Both the position numbers and the translations under genes were made by a program. A DNA stretch of 64,000 nucleotides from contig JAFEBS010000010.1 of NCBI GenBank assembly GCA_018242525.1, positions 318,846 to 382,845 on the forward strand, read 5' to 3'. Below are positions 1 to 9,112 of this stretch, one piece after another (position 1 is the stretch's first letter; each line of letters begins with the position of its first letter). Source of the stretch: Planctomycetota bacterium (GTDB lineage Bacteria > Planctomycetota > Planctomycetia > Planctomycetales > Planctomycetaceae). The notes beneath the pieces are model-generated. The model saw only the letters and a program-made list of their open reading frames with translations. It did not search any database and had not been told where the DNA came from.

Positions 1-411
1 GACATGATGGAATCTCCTGTGATGGTATGACAGGTGTGAGCGCAATCTCCACGCAGCATGGGTGAACCGTTCGATGTCCGGAACATCGGGGACAGAAATG
101 AAGCGTCCGAGATTGGGTGAAGTCGTATGACCGACGGCTTCAAAAGGGAGAAACGGGAATTGCTTCGGGCGTTCAACACACTTTTGGGAAATTCTGAAAA
201 AAAGCTGAATTTCGATGCGGCATGCCTGGCATCATTCCACCGGTTGGACTCCTTGCGGATCCGTGTCTTCTCGCCTTTACACTTGATGAAGAGAGAAAGT
301 GACTTTTGGGCAAAGAAGGAATGCGGCCAAAGAGGAGACCGGCACCGAGCGGCAAGACTGGAGATCTGAGGTCGTTTCGCCAGGGTCTGGAGACCCACGC
401 TGACGGCGTCG
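1..411. other. No gene recognised
   Basis: Short open frames exist on both strands, but none has recognisable protein features, a clear ribosome binding site or family resemblance. The segment may hold the downstream region of the Cys-rich gene at 412-627 and part of a gene or promoter lying outside the window. I see no structured RNA or repeat. Confidence 0.4.
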
Positions 412-627
412 CTATTCCCGGGTGGCCCAGACACGGACTTCGCCGTCATCGTCGATCTCGACCGACACGACATTGGGGCAGCAGCAGACCGGGCAGTCTT
501 CCACGTATTCCTGCAAGGAGCCCTGAGTCGGATCGACAGGGATCACAATCTCTTCGCCACACGATTCACAGACGTAACTGGAATCGGCGTACAAGTCTGG
601 TTGGCGTTTTCTGCGGCGCCGTTTCAC
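412..627 (-). CDS. CPxCG-type small Cys-rich protein
   Basis: A 71-residue protein with a basic N-terminus (KRRRRKR) and two cysteine clusters, CESC at residues 20-23 and CPVCCC at 45-50. The spacing suggests a small zinc-ribbon fold. It resembles the short CPXCG-motif Cys-rich proteins found in many Gram-negative bacteria, whose function is unknown. The start is GTG. It begins 3 bases after the stop of the membrane protein gene 631-1020, so the two are probably co-transcribed. The C-terminal half is acidic. Whether it binds metal is inferred only from the cysteines. Confidence 0.75.
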   Translation of the reverse strand: MKRRRRKRQPDLYADSSYVCESCGEEIVIPVDPTQGSLQEYVEDCPVCCCPNVVSVEIDDDGEVRVWATRE

Positions 628-630
628 GAG

Positions 631-1020
631 TCAGAATTCCCGCCTGGGACGCTGTGGAGGTGCTGGTGGAGTGCGTCGCGGGCCCAGGACCCGTACCAGC
701 ACTACGAATACGCTCACGCCTCCCACAATGATCTGCGGGGGGATCTTCACGCGGGCGATCACCAGGGCGATGGCGACACCCGTCAGCAACGTGACCCACG
801 AAGACCGCCCCAGGTCTGGATTGCTGGTGAAGGCGGGCAGTGCCAGCCAGAACGTCGCCATCACCAGTCCCACCTTGAAGCAGGCGCCAGCCCACATCTC
901 CGGGACGCCTTTTCCGCCCATCCACGTCAATACGCCCGCCGTCACAAGCAGCATCAAGCCGAGGACGCCGACCATTGTTCGATTGACTGTGACTGGTTGT
1001 GGACTCATACCACGATTCAT
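631..1020 (-). CDS. Small four-helix membrane protein, unknown function
   Basis: A 129-residue hydrophobic protein with about four predicted membrane segments (near residues 15-35, 43-64, 75-93 and 97-113) and a basic, proline-rich tail (GPRRTPPAPPQRPRR). I do not recognise a family. The first ATG (position 1020) and a second ATG four codons later are both possible starts, and neither has a strong ribosome binding site. It lies directly upstream of the CPxCG protein gene with a 3-base gap, suggesting an operon. It is divergent from the secreted TIM-barrel gene at 1156. Confidence 0.6.
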   Translation of the reverse strand: MNRGMSPQPVTVNRTMVGVLGLMLLVTAGVLTWMGGKGVPEMWAGACFKVGLVMATFWLALPAFTSNPDLGRSSWVTLLTGVAIALVIARVKIPPQIIVGGVSVFVVLVRVLGPRRTPPAPPQRPRREF

Positions 1021-1155
1021 AGCCGACCGACGTTGTCAGGGGAAGTCCAGAGCCGGCGATGTTCGCCGTTACAGTGGAAACTGAACGCCGGACGAGGTCG
1101 AATAGTGGAGCTTGTCGGTGGTTTGTGTGTGTGCCGCGTTTACAGAGAGGGTTCC

Positions 1156-2115
1156 ATGTCTGACGTTCATTCAGAAATCAGTCGTCGTTCGTTTCTTGCC
1201 GCCGGAGCGGCCGTGACCGCGCTGGCTGCGGCACCGGCTGCGCAGGCCACTGCCGCCGACGGGGCCTCCTCGATCATCGAACCGCCGCCGGGGAAGCGAA
1301 TCCTGATTTCGTGCAAGCTGGGGATGATTGCCAAAAAAGTCGATGGCAGGGATTTGACGCTGGCCGAACGCTTGAAGCTGGCAGGCGACGCAGGGTTCGA
1401 CGGAGTGGACTTTGACGAAGCGGGTTCTTTCACGGCCGAGCAGGCGCGGGATGCCGTCCGCGAATCAGGTGTGTTTGTCCACAATGCCATCAACCACGCG
1501 CACTGGGGCCAGCGTCTGACCAGTCCGAAGGACGAAGAACGCGAAACCGGCGTCAAGAATATTGCACATTGCCTGCGCGTCTCGCATGCCGCCGGTGGCA
1601 GCGGTGTCCTGATCGTCATCGGCCGCGGTAGTGATGGCACCACCCAGGAGATTGATGACAGGGCCCGCACGGAAATCAAGAAGTTGATTCCCCTGGCCGC
1701 GTCGCTGGGACAGATGATCCTGTTTGAAAACGTCTGGAACCAGATGCACTACGATCACGACCAACCGCCAGAACAGACTCCCGAGCGATTCATTCAATTT
1801 GTGGACAGCTTCAACAGTCCCTGGGTGGGGATGTACTACGACATTGGCAATCACTGGAAATATGGCCAACCACGCGCGTGGCTGAATGCTTTTGGCCGTC
1901 GTGCCGTGAAACTGGATATCAAGGGGTTCAGCCGGGCCAAGAACAAGTTCGTCGACATCACGTCGGACGAAGACGATCTTCCATGGGGCGAAGTTCAAAA
2001 GGGTCTGGATGAGATCGGGTTCGCCGGTTGGGCCACGGCGGAAGTCGGCGGTGGCGGGCTGGAACGCTTGACGATCGTCCGCAAGCAAATGCAGAAGGCG
2101 CTGGGAACGGCGTAA
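1156..2115 (+). CDS. Secreted TIM-barrel protein, sugar phosphate isomerase/epimerase-like
   Basis: A 319-residue protein. The N-terminus carries a Tat-type leader (SRRSFLAAG followed by an alanine-rich stretch ending AQA), so export in folded form is likely. The rest resembles the xylose isomerase-like TIM barrel family (AP endonuclease family 2 / sugar phosphate isomerases-epimerases). Supporting motifs include GFDGVDFDEAG near residue 80, a FENVWN strand near the middle, and YYDIGNHWKY and VKLDIKGF in the C-terminal half. These acidic and histidine residues would form the metal site. The start is the ATG at 1156, just before the Tat leader, although the frame stays open far upstream. Such proteins are numerous in planctomycetes, and the substrate cannot be deduced. 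Confidence 0.85.
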   Translation: MSDVHSEISRRSFLAAGAAVTALAAAPAAQATAADGASSIIEPPPGKRILISCKLGMIAKKVDGRDLTLAERLKLAGDAGFDGVDFDEAGSFTAEQARDAVRESGVFVHNAINHAHWGQRLTSPKDEERETGVKNIAHCLRVSHAAGGSGVLIVIGRGSDGTTQEIDDRARTEIKKLIPLAASLGQMILFENVWNQMHYDHDQPPEQTPERFIQFVDSFNSPWVGMYYDIGNHWKYGQPRAWLNAFGRRAVKLDIKGFSRAKNKFVDITSDEDDLPWGEVQKGLDEIGFAGWATAEVGGGGLERLTIVRKQMQKALGTA

Positions 2116-2158
2116 CGGACGGGATTCCGGATTGGTGAGCCGGAGTGGCATCAGCACG

Positions 2159-2328
2159 ATGGCACTGTTTGTGAGCCGCAAGGCACTAGCCGCGGGTGAA
2201 TTCGCAGCCACCCGCAAGAACCGGCGCGACTCGCAGGCTTGTGCCATCTGCGCTAGTCGCCGGTTCTTCCGACACGATTGGGAAGACACCCGCGGCTAGT
2301 GCCTTGCGGCTCACAATTCAAGTGCCAT
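2159..2328. repeat. Large nested inverted repeat (planctomycete-type intergenic repeat)
   Basis: The left arm at 2171-2198 (GTGAGCCGCAAGGC plus ACTAGCCGCGGGTG) is matched perfectly by its reverse complement at 2287-2314. An inner pair, AAGAACCGGCG at 2217-2227 and CGCCGGTTCTT at 2258-2268, nests inside, and ATGGCACT/AGTGCCAT pairs outside. The element lies between two convergent genes (the TIM barrel gene and lepB) and could act as a two-way terminator. A single diverged arm recurs near 46580-46660, so it is a dispersed repeat family. Confidence 0.9.
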
Positions 2329-2352
2329 TCGGCCGTAACTGCGAGTCCTACG

Positions 2353-3255
2353 TTATCGCGTGACGCCAAACCGATTCCACTTGTCGCCGGGAAGATAAAT
2401 GTACCGGACAACGCCAACCATCAGGCCATGCGGCACGCTGCCAAATTCGCGACTGTCCCGCGATCTGGTGCGATTGTCGCCCAAGACGAAATAAGCATCA
2501 GGCGCCACCACCTGCGGTTTCAACTGAATTCCAGAGTCGGGCTGGTCCATGCGAATCGTGTATTCCCTGTCTCCGGCTCGTTCCAGAAAGGCTTGACCGG
2601 AATCCGTATTATTCTTGCCTTCCGGTGGTATCGGGGTTTGTTCCAGGGGCTTCCCATTGATGATGACTTTGCCGTCCTTGATTTCAATCGTTTCGCCCGG
2701 CAGACCTACGATTCGCTTGACGTAGTTCTGGCGATGATTGATCGGGTAGCGAAAGACGACCACGTTACCACGCTCGAACTTGTGCTCGGACAAACCCAGC
2801 TTTGTGACCAGGATACGATCGCCCGGGACCAGCGTGGGAGACATACTGGCCGACGGAACGATAAACGCTTCCAGAACTGTCGCACGCAGGAAGAAGGCCA
2901 GTCCAATTGCATAGGGGATGCTGGTCGACGTCATCAGGATATAGACCAGGGGCCGAAAGGTGACCTGAGGTGGCGAGGCTTCTGTCAGGCTGCGGGCAAT
3001 CCTGCCGGCATCCCGGACCGACCACACGACCAGTCCGATCAAACCAGCCAGGCTGATCAGGAACGTCACCAGCATCGCTGTGGAATTGGGAATCAACGCG
3101 GTCACGATCAGGACGGGCCCTAACAGCAACGACCCGCAAAACATCATCAGGCCGCGTTCGACGCGACCACAATAGATCTGTCCCAGACCGGTGCAGATCA
3201 TCGACAGGGATTTGGCAATCCACGGCTTACGAACGGGAAACACTTCGGTGTTCAT
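2353..3255 (-). CDS. lepB: Signal peptidase I with hydrophobic N-terminal extension
   Basis: A 300-residue membrane peptidase that cleaves leader peptides from exported proteins. The signal peptidase I boxes are clear. PSASMSPTL contains the probable catalytic serine (Ser137), YVKRIVGLPGE contains the probable general-base lysine (Lys180), and GDNRTRSRDSREFG lies near the C-terminus. Before the catalytic domain are about 100 residues with two or three membrane segments and a GLGQIYCGRVERGL motif like that of TM2-type domains, so the N-terminus is longer than in simple family members. The gene start overlaps the end of the upstream membrane protein gene (3227-3544) by 29 bases, so translation is probably coupled to the sigma factor operon. 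An inverted repeat downstream may terminate transcription. Confidence 0.92.
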   Translation of the reverse strand: MNTEVFPVRKPWIAKSLSMICTGLGQIYCGRVERGLMMFCGSLLLGPVLIVTALIPNSTAMLVTFLISLAGLIGLVVWSVRDAGRIARSLTEASPPQVTFRPLVYILMTSTSIPYAIGLAFFLRATVLEAFIVPSASMSPTLVPGDRILVTKLGLSEHKFERGNVVVFRYPINHRQNYVKRIVGLPGETIEIKDGKVIINGKPLEQTPIPPEGKNNTDSGQAFLERAGDREYTIRMDQPDSGIQLKPQVVAPDAYFVLGDNRTRSRDSREFGSVPHGLMVGVVRYIYLPGDKWNRFGVTR

Positions 3256-3544
3256 GGGGAACTTCCTCGATCTGTTGCTCGACAGCGAATTCCGGATAAC
3301 CGGTTGGAAAGATCAGATTGCCGACCATGGCGACGATTCGCGCCACGAACAAGAGCGACGCTGCAGTACACACCAGGATCGGGACCAGACGTCGTCCCAC
3401 GGCCGTGTGCTCAGTTACCGGCCGCATCACCGTGAATTCGGCCTGGCGTTCCAGCGCCGACATGATGCGGCTGGCCAGGTCGTCGGGCGGGGACAGAGCC
3501 CGACGCTCACGCACCCAGGCGTCATAGTCATGGTCGTCATTCAT
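3227..3544 (-). CDS. Single-span membrane protein, putative anti-sigma factor
   Basis: A 105-residue protein encoded directly after an ECF sigma factor gene and overlapping it by 8 bases. Residues 1-50 are hydrophilic and would be cytoplasmic. One membrane helix lies near residues 53-75, followed by a short extracytoplasmic tail. That topology and the coupling to sigma suggest an anti-sigma role. However, it lacks the HxxxCxxC zinc motif of the commonest anti-sigma class, so the role is inferred from context only. It also overlaps the start of lepB, so the three genes form one unit. Confidence 0.65.
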   Translation of the reverse strand: MNDDHDYDAWVRERRALSPPDDLASRIMSALERQAEFTVMRPVTEHTAVGRRLVPILVCTAASLLFVARIVAMVGNLIFPTGYPEFAVEQQIEEVPHEHRSVSRS

Positions 3545-4112
3545 GGAGTTGTCTCCTCGGTGACGCGTTGGCCACTCGTTCCGGCTGCCAGGCGCGCATG
3601 GCTGCCCTCAATCGCTCACGAGCCCGGCTGACACGTGATTTCACGGTCCCCAATTCAATCCCCTCAATGGTGGCCACTTCAGCATGCGGGAATTCCTGGA
3701 TCTCGGCCAGGACGAATGCAGTTCGTTGTTCCAACGGCAACTGCTGGAGTGCGGCATCGAGATGCAACCAGACTTCGCGCTGACTGGCCATCTCCGCCGG
3801 ACACGGAGCCGGGTCGGGCTTTTCGATGTCCTCGCTCCGGTCGGGAGGTCGCTGCCGTAACTGGTTCAGGCACCGATTCCGAGCGATTGTCAGCAACCAC
3901 GTCGACACTTTCGCGCGTGCGGAATCAAACGTCGCCAGACTCTGGAATGCGGCGACAAACACATCCTGGGTCAGTTCTTCGGCATCTTCGGGACTGCGCA
4001 GCATGTTGCGGACAAACTGAAACACGGTACGGTGGTACAACTCCACAAATTGACGAAACGCACTGGCCTCACCCGACAAGACCCGCTCGATGATCGCGCT
4101 CTCATCGCTCAT
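3537..4112 (-). CDS. ECF-type RNA polymerase sigma factor
   Basis: About 191 residues. Region 2 lies near residues 10-80 (FRQFVELYHRTVFQFVRNML, then the EDAEELTQDVFVAAF segment and the STWLLTIARNRCLNQLR promoter-melting segment). Region 4 lies near residues 120-175 (QLPLEQRTAFVLAEIQEF with a helix-turn-helix ending GTVKSRVSRARERLR). The chosen start is the ATG at 4112 (MSDESAIIERVL), which fits the usual ECF start; an ATG eight codons upstream also exists. The downstream overlapping genes encode a single-span membrane protein and signal peptidase I. This suggests an envelope- or secretion-responsive regulon, which is inference. Confidence 0.92.
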   Translation of the reverse strand: MSDESAIIERVLSGEASAFRQFVELYHRTVFQFVRNMLRSPEDAEELTQDVFVAAFQSLATFDSARAKVSTWLLTIARNRCLNQLRQRPPDRSEDIEKPDPAPCPAEMASQREVWLHLDAALQQLPLEQRTAFVLAEIQEFPHAEVATIEGIELGTVKSRVSRARERLRAAMRAWQPERVANASPRRQLHE

Positions 4113-4338
4113 GAGGCTTCCATAATACGCTGGCAACCGGCACTTGTCGGTCGTTGATTTGACTTACCAGCTTATACACGTGACGTGGCGAACAGGTTCC
4201 CCAAAATAGTGAGTTACTGCGTAAAAACAGGATCTTCGCTTTCTTCACGCTGTTTGCATGAAGTGCAGATGGCACTGGGTTTATCCGTGAGATTCGGGGG
4301 AAGTGGTCGTCAGCGAATCATTCGGGTTACTAGCGTGA

Positions 4339-5217
4339 TCAGCCAAACGCGACGGCCTCAATGTGAAATTCGGCCTGGTAGACGATGTTCCAGGTGACGG
4401 CATCAGCCGATTGCAGGATCCGCCCTTTCCAGTTACTGCCGATAAACTGGTTCTGCCCGTAGACCGCAATTAGTGGAGCGTTCGTGTTTGGGTGTCGGTC
4501 CCATTTCCGGCCGTCATTGGAAACGTAAGTCGCTCCCTGGCCGACAGCGACGAAGCGGTCGCCGGTCCATACCACCGAATTGATATGCTCCCCTTCTTCC
4601 CCCGCCAGCCGTTCCGACCATTGGATCCCGTCTTCGCTGCTCATTCGTAATCCGTGCAGTCCAACACCCAAGAACAGGCCGTTGCCGAACGTGACATCGA
4701 TCAGCGTATCGATTGCCTTCACGTGGGGAGTGTCGATCCATTCCTTGCCATCCTTCGAGGAAGCGCGGCGGCCTCGATCACCCACGGCGACGAACCGATC
4801 GTTGCCGAAACAGACCCGCCGCAACATGTTCTTGCCGGCAATGGCGGTCTGATCGCTCCACGTCAGTCCGTCTGCAGAAGTCATCACGAACGGCTTGGAA
4901 TCACCGACAGAACCAGGATCCCCACCCAGACCGAGGAACACACCATTCCCAAATCCTAGGCCCCGCACATAGCTGACATACCGGGCGTCGCGTGAACCCG
5001 TCTGCCATTCGATCCCGTCGCGGGTCGAAGCGATCAGGTTCATACCGCCATAGGAACCCACGGCCGCGAAGCGTCCGTTGCCGTGGCTGACTGCGCGATA
5101 GACCTCACCCTCTTTCCCGGTCTGAGGATGAGTCCATTCCCTGCCGTCCAACGACACCAGTCGCAGGCCGCGATGGCCGACGGCGACGAACCGGGAGGGT
5201 TGAGGATCTTCAGCCAT
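4339..5217 (-). CDS. Propeller-like repeat protein, unknown function
   Basis: A 292-residue protein built of repeated units of the form GNGxFxAVG...S.DGxxW, visible about every 40-45 residues (for example RFVAVGHRG, RFAAVGSYG, VFLGLGGDP, RFVAVGDRG, LFLGVGLHG, RFVAVGQG). This pattern is typical of beta-propeller proteins related to BNR/sialidase-like or photosystem II assembly factor-like repeats. No signal peptide is evident from this start. The frame stays open upstream into the DUF1552 gene, but no better start codon was seen. It is the last gene of the MoxR-cytochrome-DUF1552 operon, 29 bases downstream of the DUF1552 gene. It may bind a protein or ligand; no catalytic residues can be assigned. 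Confidence 0.7.
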   Translation of the reverse strand: MAEDPQPSRFVAVGHRGLRLVSLDGREWTHPQTGKEGEVYRAVSHGNGRFAAVGSYGGMNLIASTRDGIEWQTGSRDARYVSYVRGLGFGNGVFLGLGGDPGSVGDSKPFVMTSADGLTWSDQTAIAGKNMLRRVCFGNDRFVAVGDRGRRASSKDGKEWIDTPHVKAIDTLIDVTFGNGLFLGVGLHGLRMSSEDGIQWSERLAGEEGEHINSVVWTGDRFVAVGQGATYVSNDGRKWDRHPNTNAPLIAVYGQNQFIGSNWKGRILQSADAVTWNIVYQAEFHIEAVAFG

Positions 5218-5246
5218 CGGGGCATCCAGCTCAGTGTCAAGTGGCG

Positions 5247-6692
5247 TTAGATCAGCCCCGGCAACCGGCCGTTCAAGTCACCGGCAAAGCGCGAGGTGTG
5301 GCTGTCGCCGAACGAGGTTGTCGGGGCCCCGATCAGGTTCAGCAGTTCCACAAACAGATTCGACATGGGGGCTTTCTTGTCGAAGGCCAGGTGTCGGCCC
5401 GGCTTCAAGGTTCCGCCCGCCTGGCCCGCCAGCACGACCGGATAGTCGTCGCGGCCATGGCCGCCATCGGACATGTACGAGGTGTACAGCAGCAACGAAT
5501 TATCCAGCAGCGAACTGCCTCCTTCGTCGATCTCACTCAACTTGCGAACCGTTTCGGCGAACAGTTGAGTGTACCAGGCGTGAATCTGGCGGCAGGCCTC
5601 GCGGGCGATCGGGTCTGCATCCTCCGGGCGGGAGGCATTTCCCTGATGTTCCAGTGTGTGGCAATGGCGTTCGTAACCGACGGTCACAACACCGGGGAAC
5701 ATGCTTTCGTCACTTCCCGCCGCGAACGTGACCACGCGGGTCATGTCGGTCTGAAACGCCAATACCATCAGGTCGGCCATCAGCCGGATGTAGTCGCCGT
5801 GTCGTGACGGGTCCTGCTCGATGGGCCGGGTGATTTCCCAGATCGGTGTTCCCGGCTTCGGCAGTTCCGGCAGAGTCACCCTGGATGAACCGGGTGAGGC
5901 CAGATCCAGGACTTCCTGCTGTTGGCGCGATTCCACGAACGCGATCCGCTTTTCGACGGACCGAACCGAGTCCATGTATTGATCAAGCTTTTGTTGATCG
6001 CCTCGCCCCAATCCACGCCGCAGGTCATGGGCCTGTCCCAGGACCAGGTCCAGGACGCTGCGATCCAGGGACTCGGTATTCGACGGGGGCGTGGCTGGTT
6101 CAGGATTCGCCGCGCGCCGTTGCCAGTTCGGAACAACCGGCTGCCGACCGCGAAACATGCGATCGAAGATCAACCGGGGATTCCCTTCGTACGGGACCAC
6201 CGAATCACGCGACCGAAACGAATAGTTCTTTTCGCCTCCCGCCAGCCCGATTTCGAGCGACGGTAACAGCGTCTGAGGCCCAAGGATTCGGGCGGCGGCC
6301 TGATCAACCGAGATCTCGGCGTACAGCTTGCCCCCTTCCTTCTTGACGGACGGAGCGCCTGTCAGATGCATCAGGGAACAATGCTCGTGCGCGTTCAGAT
6401 TGTCAGATCGACCGGCATGGCACAGCCCGGAAATCACCGTGATGTCTGGCTTGGCAAATTCCAGCGGACGCAGGATCGATGGCAACTTGCCCAGCGGGCC
6501 CGCCTCGGTCGGCTTCCATGACTCCAGGACCGTTCCACCGGTAACGGTGAAGATTCCCAACCGGACCGGTGGTTTGACGACGGCCGCTGCCGAGGCGACG
6601 CGCGCTGGAAACAGCGATTCCAGGAACGGCAGCGACAGCAAAGCACCCGTGTGACGAAGGAGCGTCCGTCGGGAGATTTGAGGGGGATGCAT
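5247..6692 (-). CDS. DUF1552 family secreted protein
   Basis: A 481-residue protein whose N-terminus (SRRTLLRHTGALLSLPFL) is a Tat-type leader. The body matches the DUF1552 family, common in Planctomycetes and Verrucomicrobia and usually encoded next to DUF1592/DUF1588 cytochromes. Family-like segments include VISGLCHAG, a HEHCSLMHLTGA stretch near residue 110, SVDQAAARILG, GNPRLIFDRMF and a C-terminal GGHGRDDYPVVLAG. The biochemical function is unknown. Its ATG shares the A of the upstream cytochrome gene's TGA (TGATG at 6692), so translation is coupled. The frame remains open 37 codons upstream, but the ATG at 6692 sits correctly before the leader. Confidence 0.88.
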   Translation of the reverse strand: MHPPQISRRTLLRHTGALLSLPFLESLFPARVASAAAVVKPPVRLGIFTVTGGTVLESWKPTEAGPLGKLPSILRPLEFAKPDITVISGLCHAGRSDNLNAHEHCSLMHLTGAPSVKKEGGKLYAEISVDQAAARILGPQTLLPSLEIGLAGGEKNYSFRSRDSVVPYEGNPRLIFDRMFRGRQPVVPNWQRRAANPEPATPPSNTESLDRSVLDLVLGQAHDLRRGLGRGDQQKLDQYMDSVRSVEKRIAFVESRQQQEVLDLASPGSSRVTLPELPKPGTPIWEITRPIEQDPSRHGDYIRLMADLMVLAFQTDMTRVVTFAAGSDESMFPGVVTVGYERHCHTLEHQGNASRPEDADPIAREACRQIHAWYTQLFAETVRKLSEIDEGGSSLLDNSLLLYTSYMSDGGHGRDDYPVVLAGQAGGTLKPGRHLAFDKKAPMSNLFVELLNLIGAPTTSFGDSHTSRFAGDLNGRLPGLI

Positions 6693-9112
6693 CAGTGATC
6701 TCGTCGGTTCTGAAACGGATAACTTTTCACAATCTCCATGACCAGCGTCGAAAACCGAAATTCGTCTTTTTTCAACTGCGTCGTGATCTTCAGGATCGGG
6801 CAATCGTCGAAGTCGCCCAATTCCCGTCCAAGGGCGTACGTCAGCATTTGCTCGGACAGATTTCGGACAAAGTCTTCTTTTCTCTTAAGGATCACTTTCT
6901 TCAGGTCGGCGACACCATTCAACGTTTCTCCAGTCGGCAGTTCGCCGGTCACATCCAATGGCTGATCACCAAGTTTATCACGCCAGCGGCCAACAGCGCT
7001 GTAATTATCCAGGGCAAATCCCAATGGGTCCATTTTGCGGTGGCAGGCGGCACACGCCGCGTCGTGAGCATGCTGTGCGAGTTTCTCACGAAACGTCGTG
7101 ATTTCTGTTTTCGGCTTGCCAGGTTCCTCCTTGATCTGGCTGACATTGGCCGGGGGCGGAGGAGGCGGTGTCCCGAAGATGACTTCCAGGATCCACTTTC
7201 CGCGCATCGTCGGGCTGGTGCGGGATGTGTGGGACGTCAGAGCCAGGATGCTGCCCATGCCCAGCAATCCCCCGCGGTGATCGGCCGGCTTCAGCGGGAC
7301 CCGGCGCAGTTCCTTTCCCTGCACGTCAGGCAGACCGTAATAGCGCGCCAGTTCTTCATTCACGAAGGTGTAATCGGCGTCGAGCAATTCCAGCAGGCTG
7401 CGGTCTTCCCGCCGAATCGCGTCGAAGAACTGCGAGGTTTCGTCGTACATTGCCTGGCGAATGTTGGCGTTGAACTCAGGAAAGAACTCGGTGCTGGGCC
7501 GGGCGGTTGGCAGCTTGTGAATCTGCAGCCAGTGCATCGCGAAATTGTCGGTCAATGATTTTGCACGGGCGTCTGCGAGCATGCGGCGAACCTGTTGCTC
7601 CAGCACGGTCCCCGTCCCGGGGCCCCGCACTTCAAACTCGGCAATGTTTCCAAACGAGTTTTTCGGCGGCACGTAGCGGACGTATTGTCGGACGACAGGT
7701 TGTTCCAGATCATGAACGACCCAGCCGCGCTGCGGGGCGACCGTGACTTCCAGCAAGTCAACGACGTCGCTGCGGAAGTCCTGAGTGCTGCTCGCCTGGA
7801 ATTTGCCTCCCACCAATCGTTGTTCGTAACCGATTCGTCCGGCAAACCTCAGTCGGGCAATCGCTTTGGCTGCGCCCAGATCGAGTCCGATCCAGTGGCT
7901 GTTGGCGTCAGGGCCATCGAGCATGGTCAGCAGATCGCCGTCAAACACCTTGTCCCGATTGCTTCCCTGAAACGATTCCGAACCGGGAGCCGAAATCGTC
8001 CGGCCGGCCAGTTTGACAGGCTCGATGGAGGGACCGGTCGCTGTCAGTTTGCCTCGGTCGGCCAGGTCCAGCAGTTCTTCGTCAGGCATGCTCGCCCAGA
8101 TGAAATACGACAGCCGGACCGCCAGTTCATGATCACTGACCGGTCGTACGCCGTTGGTGACAGGCAGATTTGCCTGTTCGATTCGGTACAGGAACTTGGG
8201 TGAAACCAGCACGGCCTTCAGCATGATCCGAATCGAATCCGAGTAACTTTTCTTCAACGCCGTGGCGCGATCGAACAGGACCAGCAGACGTTCCAGATCT
8301 GTGGCTGACGTCTGACCGCGATAGGCTCGTCGAATGAACCCGGTGATCAACGCCTCGGCGGCGACGCGAGGTTCGAGATCTCCGGGAGGAGCAACCTCAT
8401 AACCAGCGCGCCTCCATTCACCGGGCTTCAACAGGAACATTTGCTCGCGGCTGGCGCGCGCCGCTTCTTGAATCCGTCCGTCGACTGAGGAACTCAATTC
8501 CGTTCCAAAGAATCGATCGAGGATCTGATCGGCCGCCGCGAAGTATTTTTCCAGGAGCGCCGGCGGCATTTCCAATGCAGCGGCGAGATTACCGAAACTG
8601 TTTCCTTCGATGGCGTCGTCTGACATTCCCACCGTCGTCGCGGCGTCGAAGTCAAACCCCATCAGGTCGCGAATCGTCCGGTTGTATTCGGACAGACTGA
8701 GTCGCCGAATCACGGTCGGGCCAGGGTCGCGATTGGCAGGATCATCACAATTCACCTCGTGAATCGTGCGTCTCATCCACGACAGAACCAGTTGCTTTTC
8801 TTCGCTGGTGAGCTGCGTCGCTTCGGCCGGCGGCATCGCCCCCGCTTCCAATTGAGCAACCGCCTTGCGCCACAATTTACGTTGGCGGGCGGCAGACTGT
8901 TCATCGGCGATAGCGGCGAAATTGACGTTGCCCGATTTTTCCTCAGGGCCATGACACTGGGCGCAGCGTGCCTGCAGAATCGGAGCGATGCGAGCTTGAT
9001 AACCTGTTTCCGCCGCGTCTGCGGCAGTCATCGATAGCAGGTTCGCGACGACCACGGCGGCGGCAATCGAGCGCTGAATGAAGGGTGACTGGCGCACACC
9101 TCGGACCTTCAC
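6692..9112 (-). CDS. Planctomycete cytochrome with DUF1587/1592/1588/1585-type domains and a discoidin-like insert
   Basis: An 806-residue exported protein. After a signal peptide (about residues 1-34) comes a c-type heme site (CAQCH, residues 50-54). Domains typical of planctomycete cytochromes follow: DUF1587-like ([15 protein letters not shown]), DUF1595-like (FIRRAYRG), DUF1592-like ([30 protein letters not shown]), DUF1588-like ([15 protein letters not shown]) and a DUF1585-like end. Near residues 385-510 an extra segment ([41 protein letters not shown]) resembles an F5/8 type C (discoidin) carbohydrate-binding domain. The start is GTG and overlaps the MoxR stop (GTGA). It probably acts in the periplasm; the substrate is unknown. 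Confidence 0.88.
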   Translation of the reverse strand: MKVRGVRQSPFIQRSIAAAVVVANLLSMTAADAAETGYQARIAPILQARCAQCHGPEEKSGNVNFAAIADEQSAARQRKLWRKAVAQLEAGAMPPAEATQLTSEEKQLVLSWMRRTIHEVNCDDPANRDPGPTVIRRLSLSEYNRTIRDLMGFDFDAATTVGMSDDAIEGNSFGNLAAALEMPPALLEKYFAAADQILDRFFGTELSSSVDGRIQEAARASREQMFLLKPGEWRRAGYEVAPPGDLEPRVAAEALITGFIRRAYRGQTSATDLERLLVLFDRATALKKSYSDSIRIMLKAVLVSPKFLYRIEQANLPVTNGVRPVSDHELAVRLSYFIWASMPDEELLDLADRGKLTATGPSIEPVKLAGRTISAPGSESFQGSNRDKVFDGDLLTMLDGPDANSHWIGLDLGAAKAIARLRFAGRIGYEQRLVGGKFQASSTQDFRSDVVDLLEVTVAPQRGWVVHDLEQPVVRQYVRYVPPKNSFGNIAEFEVRGPGTGTVLEQQVRRMLADARAKSLTDNFAMHWLQIHKLPTARPSTEFFPEFNANIRQAMYDETSQFFDAIRREDRSLLELLDADYTFVNEELARYYGLPDVQGKELRRVPLKPADHRGGLLGMGSILALTSHTSRTSPTMRGKWILEVIFGTPPPPPPANVSQIKEEPGKPKTEITTFREKLAQHAHDAACAACHRKMDPLGFALDNYSAVGRWRDKLGDQPLDVTGELPTGETLNGVADLKKVILKRKEDFVRNLSEQMLTYALGRELGDFDDCPILKITTQLKKDEFRFSTLVMEIVKSYPFQNRRDH

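Noticed and set aside
127..369. 80-codon open frame near the left edge
   Set aside because: No ribosome binding site, homology or domain-like pattern; composition resembles non-coding DNA.
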